Of a stretch of 64,000 nt of DNA, positions 8,947-15,319 are shown in pieces; within the stretch, counting starts at the first letter, position 1; each line of letters starts with the position of its first letter. The notes below the pieces were generated by a model that saw only the letters and a list, made by a program, of their open reading frames with translations, was not told the origin of the DNA and ran no database searches. This DNA comes from Meishania litoralis (GTDB lineage Bacteria > Bacteroidota > Bacteroidia > Flavobacteriales > Flavobacteriaceae). Made by a program: the position numbers and the translations under genes. The stretch spans positions 496,001-560,000 of the forward strand of contig NZ_JBHFPV010000002.1 of the NCBI RefSeq assembly GCF_042611095.1, written 5' to 3'.

Positions 8947-9437
8947 TTACTTCGGGAGTATAACAGGTGATCCAACATGGTAAAATCGATTCCCATATCG
9001 TCTTTCAGTTCGTATTTGATCAATAACTCGCCCCAATACTTTCCATCTGAAAAATCGGTCAAAATCCACTTATGGTTCAAGACCTTTATCTTATTGATCT
9101 TGAAGTCGCTTTCCATTCCCTCATAGGGTACCAAAGGGTTATCACCTTTTTGCTCATTGGTTTCCAAGAGTTTATCGGCAATATAGCGCGAAGGGTCCTT
9201 TAGCCCCAAATGATCATAATAGGCCAAAGCATCATCATTGTTCTCGAGAGAGAAATATTGCATGTCCAATACCTTCAATTGGGTACTTTGAACCGAATCT
9301 TCCAATTGAACGATCTGTTTTTCAAGCTTATCGATTTTAGCATCCTTGGCGGTGCTCATCTTATTGTTGCTCACAAAAAGATAAAGGCAGATCAGTGCCG
9401 TAAATACAAATAGATACATAAAAATTCTGCTCTTCAT
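8943..9437 (-). CDS. Membrane-anchored coiled-coil protein of unknown function
   Basis: 164 residues. One N-terminal membrane helix (about 6-23) is followed by a short coiled coil (residues 30-60, DAKIDKLEKQIVQLEDSVQ) and a C-terminal globular part of about 95 residues containing HKWILTDFSDGKYWGELLIKY. I do not recognise the family. The orientation implies a single-pass inner-membrane protein with its soluble part in the periplasm. It follows the MBL gene by 11 bases in the same direction, so the two are likely one transcript. Confidence 0.75.
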   Translation of the reverse strand: MKSRIFMYLFVFTALICLYLFVSNNKMSTAKDAKIDKLEKQIVQLEDSVQSTQLKVLDMQYFSLENNDDALAYYDHLGLKDPSRYIADKLLETNEQKGDNPLVPYEGMESDFKINKIKVLNHKWILTDFSDGKYWGELLIKYELKDDMGIDFTMLDHLLYSRSN

Positions 9438-9448
9438 AAACTTTTGAT

Positions 9449-10213
9449 TTAAAGATTGAGTATTAAGTTGTCATAGGCTAAATGCACGTTATCGGGCAGG
9501 GATTCTTCTACATCGGCATGAAACCCCATATGATGGCTGATATGGGTAAAATAGGCTTTTTCTGGTTTTACCGAATCGACAAAAGTCAAAGCTTCCTCCA
9601 AATTGAAATGCGAATGATGGGCTTCTTTTCGCAATGCATTGACGACCAAAATCTTAGACCCCTCGATCTTAGTCTTTTCGCTTTCAGAGATGGACTTCAC
9701 ATCGGTCAGATAGGTAAAGTCCTTGATACGAAAACCAAAGACTTTTAATCGATTGTGATTTGCCTCGATCGGAACAATCGTTTGTCCGCATACCTCGAAA
9801 TTTCGATTTTTTTCGATTTCGTTGACGGCTACTGCAGGGGCACCGGGGTATCTGTTCTCATCGGTAAAAATGTAGTCAAAACGTTTACGCAATGCCGTAA
9901 CCACCCTTTCGTGGGCATATATCGGAATATCACCTTGTCTAAAAAAATAAGGTCTTATATCATCTAACCCCGCAATATGATCAGAATGCTCATGCGTGAA
10001 TAGAATTCCGTCAAGCTTGGTAACTCGATGGGTCAACATCTGCTGCCTAAAATCAGGGCCGCAATCGATGACAAGATTATGGCCGTTCCATGAAAGTAGT
10101 ACCGATACGCGCAATCTTTTGTCCTTCGGGTCCGAACTTAGGCAAACCGGATGTTCGCTGCCTATAACAGGGATTCCTTGCGACGTTCCCGTACCCAAAA
10201 AAACAATTTTCAA
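9449..10213 (-). CDS. MBL-fold metallohydrolase, PhnP-like
   Basis: 254 residues. The N-terminus KIVFLGTGTSQGIPVIG is typical of the PhnP/phosphoribosyl cyclic phosphodiesterase-like branch. The metal site reads THEHSDHIAGLDD (HxHxDH), with later histidines in EANHNRLKVFG and in HISHHMGF near the C-terminus, and an aspartate in TYLTDVKSIS. Members hydrolyse cyclic phosphodiesters or related phosphoesters in the cytoplasm. There are no phosphonate genes nearby, so the PhnP role is not supported by context. It probably heads a two-gene unit with the membrane protein at 8943-9437. Confidence 0.85.
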   Translation of the reverse strand: MKIVFLGTGTSQGIPVIGSEHPVCLSSDPKDKRLRVSVLLSWNGHNLVIDCGPDFRQQMLTHRVTKLDGILFTHEHSDHIAGLDDIRPYFFRQGDIPIYAHERVVTALRKRFDYIFTDENRYPGAPAVAVNEIEKNRNFEVCGQTIVPIEANHNRLKVFGFRIKDFTYLTDVKSISESEKTKIEGSKILVVNALRKEAHHSHFNLEEALTFVDSVKPEKAYFTHISHHMGFHADVEESLPDNVHLAYDNLILNL

Positions 10214-10303
10214 CTTCTCGCCTATTTATTTCAAAATTATAACTTATTTATTTAAAAGATTAAGCTATCTTTTTAACTTTGCTTCTTAGCAAAACCATTA
10301 AAA

Positions 10304-11764
10304 ATGGCTTCAGTTCTAGATAAGGATACCTCATTTGAGAATATTCCCTCCATCAAGTCAAAAACGCTTAGAATCAACCTTAATCCTGATATCTACGGAA
10401 CCTTTGCCGAGATAGGTGCAGGCCAGGAGACTGCCCGCCACTTTTTTAGGTCTGGGGGCGCCTCGGGCACGATAGCGAAGGCCATGAGCGCCTATGACAA
10501 GGATTTCAGCGATGCCATATATGGGGTCGAAGAAGACGGCCGTTATGTAACCCAGCCGCGACTCAAGAAAATGCTCGCCCATGAAATGAAGTTAATGGAA
10601 GAGCGTATTACCCGTGATAGACACCCTGATAGATTATTCTTTTCATACGCAAATACGGTTGCGACCATCGATTTTTCGAAACGTTACAAGGGCCATGGTT
10701 GGGTCGGAATTCGTTTTCAATTGGATCCAAAGCAAAAAGAATACGATGAGATTATTCTACATATCAGGTTCAAGCAGAACGAGGCCAGATTGCAGCAAGA
10801 AACCTTGGGCACTGTCGGTGTAAACCTTATTTATGGCGCTTTTTACAAGTACCACAAACCTAGAAAGCTTCTTAAATATCTATATGACCACATTGACAAG
10901 GACACTATCGAAATCGATATGATCAATTTTTCAGGGCCGAACTTTAAGGGTGTCGACAACCGATTGATGAGTCTGCAGTTGATCAGAAACGATATGACCG
11001 ATGCCGTTATGTTCGGTTCCGATGGAAACAATTTGTTACCGGCCACGGTACTTTACAAAAAGAATATTCTGGCCTTGCGCGGAAGTTTTAGACCGGTGAC
11101 CAAGGTCAATATGGATATGTTCGAAAAATCACTCGATATCTTCATTCGCGACCCATCGGTAGAACAAGAAAACACGATTGTTATTTTTGAGATTACGCTC
11201 TCAAACCTAAAAGCTTCGGGTGAGATTGACGAGCAAGACTTTATGGATCGGGCCAAATTGCTTTGTTCACTGGGCCACACGGTAATGATCTCTAAGTTTC
11301 AAGAGTATTATAAATTGGTCGAATACTTCAACAATTACACCAAGGCCAAGATCGGCCTGACCATGGGCGTCAATAACCTCGTCGATATTTTTGATGAAAA
11401 ATACTACCGCCATTTAAGTGGTGGAATACTTGAGGCCTTTGGCAAGCTCTTTTTCAAAGACTTACAGGTATACCTGTATCCCATGAAGAATGCAGAGACC
11501 GGGCAAATCATGACCAGCAACAATATCAAGGTACACCCAAGAATGAAGGAATTATACAAATTCTTCAAGTACAATGGTAAAGTAATGGATATTATAGATT
11601 ACGATCCTGAGATCATGCATATTTTCTCGCGCGACGTATTAAAGAAATTGATAAACGATGAAGAAGGTTGGGAAGAAATGCTTCCAGAAGGCCTTGCCGA
11701 AATGATCAAAGAAAACCATTTGTTCACTAGAAAACTAGTCAAAGACACTGAGGATAAAGTGTGA
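10304..11764 (+). CDS. Conserved protein of unknown function (486 residues)
   Basis: The N-terminal third is strongly patterned (LNPDIYGTFAEIGAGQE, then FFRSGGASGTIAKAMSAYD) and recalls a widespread family in Bacteroidetes that is sometimes labelled nicotinate-nucleotide adenylyltransferase or TonB-dependent receptor. I see neither the (H/T)xGH nucleotidyltransferase motif nor a signal peptide or barrel, so both labels look unsafe. The protein appears soluble and cytoplasmic. The promoter box TAACTTTG at 10274-10281 lies 22 bases ahead of the start. A strong terminator follows the stop, so the gene is monocistronic. Confidence 0.8.
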   Translation: MASVLDKDTSFENIPSIKSKTLRINLNPDIYGTFAEIGAGQETARHFFRSGGASGTIAKAMSAYDKDFSDAIYGVEEDGRYVTQPRLKKMLAHEMKLMEERITRDRHPDRLFFSYANTVATIDFSKRYKGHGWVGIRFQLDPKQKEYDEIILHIRFKQNEARLQQETLGTVGVNLIYGAFYKYHKPRKLLKYLYDHIDKDTIEIDMINFSGPNFKGVDNRLMSLQLIRNDMTDAVMFGSDGNNLLPATVLYKKNILALRGSFRPVTKVNMDMFEKSLDIFIRDPSVEQENTIVIFEITLSNLKASGEIDEQDFMDRAKLLCSLGHTVMISKFQEYYKLVEYFNNYTKAKIGLTMGVNNLVDIFDEKYYRHLSGGILEAFGKLFFKDLQVYLYPMKNAETGQIMTSNNIKVHPRMKELYKFFKYNGKVMDIIDYDPEIMHIFSRDVLKKLINDEEGWEEMLPEGLAEMIKENHLFTRKLVKDTEDKV

Positions 11765-11781
11765 GCCCCATAAAAAATGAA

Positions 11782-11818
11782 GGGCCCTGTGACCATTTGG
11801 TGGTTCAGGGCCTTTTTC
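11782..11818 (+). terminator. Rho-independent terminator
   Basis: GGCCCTG (11783-11789) pairs with CAGGGCC (11806-11812). The stem continues inward with GACCA/TGGTT and is followed by TTTTTCTTTT. It begins 18 bases after the stop of the 486-residue gene. Confidence 0.85.
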
Positions 11819-11839
11819 TTTTAGGTAGTCATTAAAAAG

Positions 11840-12319
11840 CTATTCCAATAATTGGGCGGCGTGATCTTTTGTTTTTACCTTATCTATAACCTTGACGACT
11901 ACACCATTTTCATCGATTACAAAGGTCTTTCTATGAATGCCGTCAAAGGTGCGCCCCATGAATTTTTTCGGCCCCCAAACCCCAAAAGCATTGATTACGG
12001 TATGCTCGGTATCGGCCAATAACGGAAACGGAAAATCAAACTTCTTCTTAAAACCATGTTGTTTCCGCTGCGTGTCGGCGCTGACCCCCAATAGGTTATA
12101 GCCTTGCGCCTTAAGTTCGGCATAGTTATCCCTTAAATTGCAGGCCTCTGCCGTACAGCCTGGCGTATTCGCACGCGGATAAAAAAATACTATCAATTTC
12201 TTTCCCACGAAATCAGCGAGTCTCACTGCGTTGCCATCTTGATCTTCTACCGTAAAATCGGGTACTTTATCTCCCACCTTCAATGTATTCATAATTGAAA
12301 TTTGATTATTTTCGGACAT
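11840..12319 (-). CDS. bcp: Thioredoxin-dependent peroxiredoxin Bcp
   Basis: 159 residues, the usual length. It reduces hydrogen and organic peroxides, taking electrons from thioredoxin. The peroxidatic cysteine is C55 in the motif RANTPGCT, and a second cysteine five residues on (C60, in AEACNLRD) is the resolving cysteine of atypical 2-Cys enzymes of the BCP/PrxQ group. DKVPDFTVEDQDGN at the N-terminus is typical. An in-frame ATG at 12292 (residue 10) is the more usual family start. The gene is divergent from nth with only 27 bases between the two ATGs. Confidence 0.92.
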   Translation of the reverse strand: MSENNQISIMNTLKVGDKVPDFTVEDQDGNAVRLADFVGKKLIVFFYPRANTPGCTAEACNLRDNYAELKAQGYNLLGVSADTQRKQHGFKKKFDFPFPLLADTEHTVINAFGVWGPKKFMGRTFDGIHRKTFVIDENGVVVKVIDKVKTKDHAAQLLE

Positions 12320-12346
12320 TAAAATTTTGAGCGAAACTAAGGAATA

Positions 12347-13012
12347 ATGACCAAAGCCGAAAAAGTAGATTTTACGATAAAGACCTTGTATAGACTTTAT
12401 CCTGAGATTCCGGTTCCGCTAGCCCATAAAGATCCGTATACACTTTTGATCGCAGTACTATTATCGGCACAGAGTACCGACGTTCGCGTAAATCAGATTA
12501 CGCCCCTGCTATTCGCCAAGGCCGATAATCCTAATGATATGATAAAACTGTCGGTGGATGAAATACGGGAGATTATTAAACCGGTCGGGCTCTCGCCAAT
12601 GAAATCAAAGGGCATTTACGGGCTGTCTAAAATATTGATAGAAAAATATAATGGTACCGTGCCCAAACAACTTGAGCTGCTGGAAGAACTCCCTGCCGTA
12701 GGTCATAAGACGGCAAGCGTTGTGGTCTCACAGGCATTCGGTATACCAGCCTTTCCGGTTGACACGCACATTCACCGGCTCATGTACCGTTGGGGATTAA
12801 GCAATGGCAAAAATGTAGTACAGACTGAAAGGGATGCCAAACGATTGTTCCCAAAAAAGCTATGGAACGACCTTCATTTACAAATTATTTGGTATGGACG
12901 CGAATACTCACCTGCCCGGGGCTGGGACCTTGAAAAAGATATTATTACAAAAACCATCGGTAGAACGACGGTATTGAAAGAATACCATAAAAATAAAAAG
13001 ACCCGCATTTAG
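12347..13012 (+). CDS. nth: Endonuclease III without the iron-sulfur cluster
   Basis: 221 residues, normal length. This DNA glycosylase/AP lyase removes oxidised pyrimidines. The helix-hairpin-helix LEELPAVGHKTASVV carries the catalytic lysine K121, and VDTHIHR carries the aspartate D139. The C-terminal cluster loop is present in outline (WYGREYSPARGWDLEKD), but every one of the four cysteines that would bind the 4Fe-4S cluster is replaced; the whole protein contains no cysteine. The reading frame is continuous, so this is substitution and not a frameshift. The final codons and the stop lie inside the terminator hairpin. Confidence 0.92.
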   Translation: MTKAEKVDFTIKTLYRLYPEIPVPLAHKDPYTLLIAVLLSAQSTDVRVNQITPLLFAKADNPNDMIKLSVDEIREIIKPVGLSPMKSKGIYGLSKILIEKYNGTVPKQLELLEELPAVGHKTASVVVSQAFGIPAFPVDTHIHRLMYRWGLSNGKNVVQTERDAKRLFPKKLWNDLHLQIIWYGREYSPARGWDLEKDIITKTIGRTTVLKEYHKNKKTRI

Positions 13013-13024
13013 CGGGTCTTTTTA
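12996..13024. terminator. Bidirectional terminator containing the nth stop codon
   Basis: AAAAGACCCGC (12996-13006) and GCGGGTCTTTT (13012-13022) form a perfect 11-bp stem around the loop ATTTA. The nth stop TAG (13010-13012) spans loop and stem. The A-run on the left and T-run on the right make it usable in both directions, so it can also end the 47-residue gene at 13025-13168. Confidence 0.85.
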
Positions 13025-13168
13025 TCAGTTCATAACATTTTCAAACTTGAATTGCTTATGCTCTAAAATGTACAGCGACTTCGAGTAATCGAGTAAAAAG
13101 CGTACTGTTTCAGGGCCAACTTTGAAAAGTCTGTTCTTTCCTAACTGTTCAGCGTAAATTTTTTCCAT
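13025..13168 (-). CDS. 47-residue protein, copy 1 of sigma-linked pair
   Basis: A 48-codon frame from ATG at 13166-13168 to TGA at 13025-13027. The product starts MEKIYAEQLGKN and contains the core TVRFLLDYSKSL; it ends KFENVMN. A second protein of exactly the same length lies at 14244-14387, with 26 of 47 positions identical, including nine in a row (FLLDYSKSL). Both follow a sigma factor gene on the same strand, here by 75 bases. This duplication with conserved length and core shows that it is a real gene. It has no membrane segment and no known domain that I recognise. A regulatory partner of the sigma factor is a guess from context. Confidence 0.8.
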   Translation of the reverse strand: MEKIYAEQLGKNRLFKVGPETVRFLLDYSKSLYILEHKQFKFENVMN

Positions 13169-13193
13169 ATTAGTAATCGTATAGTTATGTTAA

Positions 13194-13201
13194 GATAACG
13201 C
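13194..13201 (-). promoter_or_regulatory. Conserved octamer upstream of small gene, copy 1
   Basis: GCGTTATC (minus strand) lies 25 bases before the ATG of the 47-residue gene. The same octamer sits at the same distance in the second cassette, while the surrounding sequence has diverged. Confidence 0.45.
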
Positions 13202-13243
13202 AACTAATATGGAAATATTGTTTCTATCTCATTTAACGAAATC

Positions 13244-13825
13244 TTAATTGGTAAGAACGATATTGTGTTTTTCGATTATTTTTCTGAGGTTGATCAGTGC
13301 ATATCGCATCCGACCTAAGGCAGTATTTATGCTAACCCCTGTGTTTTCTGAAATTTCCTTAAAGCTCATATCCTTATAGATACGCATTAACAAAACTTCC
13401 TTTTGATCATCAGGCAATTCTTCGATTAGTTCTCTCAAATCAGAATCGATTTGATCCTTGATAATTTGTTTCTCTATATTTAATTTATCGTCACCAATTA
13501 CTGAAAAAATATTAAAGTCGTCGTTTCCTTCGAACATCGGCATTCTTTTATTCTTTCTAAAATGATCGATGATAAGGTTATGTGCAATGCGCATTACCCA
13601 TGGCAAGAATTTTCCTTCTTCGCTATAAGATCCTTTCTTCAGCGTTTTGATGACTTTGATAAAGGTGTCTTGAAATATGTCTTCGGTAATGTCGCGATCT
13701 AAAACTTTCGAGTAAATAAAGCTAGAGATTCTTTGATTGTGACGGTTGATTAAGATTTCAAGGGCTTTTTCATCACCGCTGATATAATCCCTTACTAGTT
13801 CTGAGTCTTCGATTTGCAATTCCAT
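13244..13825 (-). CDS. Sigma-70 family RNA polymerase sigma factor, copy 1
   Basis: 193 residues. Region 2 is visible in ITEDIFQDTFIKVIKTLKKG and LPWVMRIAHNLIIDHFR (the -10-binding helix), and region 4 in LPDDQKEVLLMRIYKDMSFKEI with the helix-turn-helix TGVSINTALGRMRYALINLR. No region 1 or 3, so it is ECF-like. No anti-sigma gene with a membrane segment sits beside it; instead a 47-residue protein follows. Copy 2 at 14492-15073 has the same length, no gaps and about 30 differences by eye (roughly 84% identity), so this is a recent tandem duplication or a strongly conserved pair. Both use the same start context MxLQ. Confidence 0.92.
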   Translation of the reverse strand: MELQIEDSELVRDYISGDEKALEILINRHNQRISSFIYSKVLDRDITEDIFQDTFIKVIKTLKKGSYSEEGKFLPWVMRIAHNLIIDHFRKNKRMPMFEGNDDFNIFSVIGDDKLNIEKQIIKDQIDSDLRELIEELPDDQKEVLLMRIYKDMSFKEISENTGVSINTALGRMRYALINLRKIIEKHNIVLTN

Positions 13826-14190
13826 ACAAACTACTTTTGGTTAAAATTGGCTTTCAATTAGGAAAGCACGGTTAGTGTTTTTTTTTGAGCTTTATTCAAC
13901 AAAGGCCTTTTAATAAAGACTTTCATCGCTTTTGAATTATGATATAAAACTAGATAAAAGGGCCAGTGTGTAAAAAACTATGTTGTCAAACCGTCGGTTT
14001 TTGATGTGAAACAGGCAATTCCAATTGCAAGCCCATTTTGACTGACCGATTCGATCATTAGTTTTGAAAAAAAATTAGCGTATGATTACGAGAACGATTC
14101 CTTTTCTCAGCGGTTTTGAAAAAATACTTTATAGTACCCTAAGAAAATATCAATCATATGGTAGGGATAAAGAAGTACGGTATGGGCAAG
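13826..14190. other. Non-coding stretch between the two sigma cassettes
   Basis: About 365 bases between the start of sigma copy 1 and the terminator of cassette 2. It is AT-rich with no frame longer than a few dozen codons that looks coding and no RNA gene I can recognise. It must hold the promoter of sigma copy 1, but I cannot place it with confidence. Confidence 0.5.
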
Positions 14191-14191
14191 A

Positions 14192-14223
14192 AAAAACCCT
14201 CATAATCCGTAAATCATGAGGGT
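14192..14223 (-). terminator. Terminator after the second 47-residue gene
   Basis: On the minus strand ACCCTCAT (complement of 14216-14223) pairs with ATGAGGGT (complement of 14196-14203) and is followed by a T-run (A-run at 14191-14196 on the plus strand). It lies about 20 bases after the stop of the small gene and closes cassette 2. Confidence 0.75.
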
Positions 14224-14243
14224 ATAAAAATTAGCGATCAATT

Positions 14244-14387
14244 TTAGTTGATGTTCCCTTCGAACTTGATTCCCTGAATCTCGGTTATTCTCAAAGATTT
14301 TGAATAATCCAATAAGAACTTCACAGTTTGAGGTTTGGCCTTAATAAGCTTACATCGATCTTGATCTTTAGCGTAAATTTTCTCCAT
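14244..14387 (-). CDS. 47-residue protein, copy 2 of sigma-linked pair
   Basis: A 48-codon frame from ATG at 14385-14387 to TAA at 14244-14246. It starts MEKIYAKDQDR, keeps the core TVKFLLDYSKSL and ends KFEGNIN. The N-terminal MEKIYA, the core and a KFE near the end are shared with copy 1; the stretch between residues 7 and 18 and positions 37-40 vary. It follows sigma copy 2 by 104 bases and has its own terminator, so the cassette is sigma factor, small gene, stop. The product is soluble and slightly basic, and I recognise no family. Confidence 0.8.
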   Translation of the reverse strand: MEKIYAKDQDRCKLIKAKPQTVKFLLDYSKSLRITEIQGIKFEGNIN

Positions 14388-14412
14388 ATTTATTTCAGAA
14401 TTGTTTCACTAG

Positions 14413-14420
14413 GATAACGC
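14413..14420 (-). promoter_or_regulatory. Conserved octamer upstream of small gene, copy 2
   Basis: GCGTTATC (minus strand), again exactly 25 bases ahead of the ATG of the small gene. It may be an operator, an RNA element in the leader or part of a promoter between the sigma gene and the small gene. Confidence 0.45.
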
Positions 14421-14491
14421 TACTTGAAATAAATATAATGGATCTGTTCGACCTGACGTTGAATAATTCGTTTATTAGACCTAAGGTTCGA

Positions 14492-15073
14492 TTAGTTCGT
14501 TAAAATTATATTGTTCTCTTCAATAATTTTTCTAAGATTGATCAATGCATAACGCATTCTGCCCAGAGCCGTGTTGATACTGACACCGGTATTTTCAGAA
14601 ATCTCCTTAAAACTCATATCTCGGTACATGCGCATAATAAGCACTTCTTTTTGGTCTTCGGGAAGTTCATTGATCAACAGGGTCAAATCTGAATCTATCT
14701 GATCTTTGATGATTTGCCCTTCGACATTAAGTTTTTCATCGCCGATGACCGAAAAGATGTTAAAACTATCGGCACCGCCGTACATAGGCATTCTACTATT
14801 CTTTCTAAAATGGTCGATTATCAGGTTGTGGGCTATACGCATGACCCAAGGCAGAAACTTGCCCTCTTCGCTGTAACTGCCTTTTTTAAGGGTTCTGATT
14901 ACCTTAATAAAGGTATCTTGAAAAATATCTTCGGTTATACCTCGATCATTTACCTTGGAATAAATAAAACTGCTTATTCGTTGGTTATGTCTATTGATGA
15001 GAATTTCAAGGGACTTCTCGTCTCCAGAGATGTAATTTTTTATGAGTAAGGAATCGTCAACTTGTAGGTCCAT
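14492..15073 (-). CDS. Sigma-70 family RNA polymerase sigma factor, copy 2
   Basis: 193 residues when started at ATG 15071-15073 (MDLQVDDSLLIKNYISGDEKS). This start is preferred over one 14 codons upstream because it gives the same length and N-terminus as copy 1. The -10 helix (LPWVMRIAHNLIIDHFR) and the region 4 helix-turn-helix (TGVSINTALGRMRYALINLR) are identical in both copies, so the two proteins probably read very similar promoters. Differences concentrate in the linker between the two regions (for example MPMYGGADS against MPMFEGNDD) and near the N-terminus, where control could differ. Divergent from uvrA. Confidence 0.92.
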   Translation of the reverse strand: MDLQVDDSLLIKNYISGDEKSLEILINRHNQRISSFIYSKVNDRGITEDIFQDTFIKVIRTLKKGSYSEEGKFLPWVMRIAHNLIIDHFRKNSRMPMYGGADSFNIFSVIGDEKLNVEGQIIKDQIDSDLTLLINELPEDQKEVLIMRMYRDMSFKEISENTGVSINTALGRMRYALINLRKIIEENNIILTN

Positions 15074-15269
15074 AACAATTACTTTTTTATAGGTTAAAAC
15101 TAGGGGGCCTCTCAAGCAAGAGGTCGTTTTCGTTCGTAAACTAGATTTAAAAAAGTAATGTTGCGCTATAGGCGTGTGACGTTAAAGTAAGTTCAAATAT
15201 AGAAAAAATTATATACTCCCGTAAATTTTATGTTCTGAACCACAGAATTTTGATTGCCGGCCATGCAAT

Positions 15270-15302
15270 ATTGGGTAGTGAAAAAGGCTTGCCGTATCTT
15301 TA
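15270..15302 (+). promoter_or_regulatory. Putative promoter of uvrA
   Basis: ATTG at 15270-15273, 21 bases, then TATCTTTA at 15295-15302. Each box is one base off the Bacteroidetes consensus, and the spacing equals that of the AraC and BatA promoters in this window. The uvrA ATG is 17 bases downstream. Confidence 0.4.
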
Positions 15303-15319
15303 CGCAATCAAAGTAAACA

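Noticed and set aside
12900..13012. C-terminal frameshift in nth
   Set aside because: The cluster loop aligns in frame up to the stop codon; only the cysteines are substituted.
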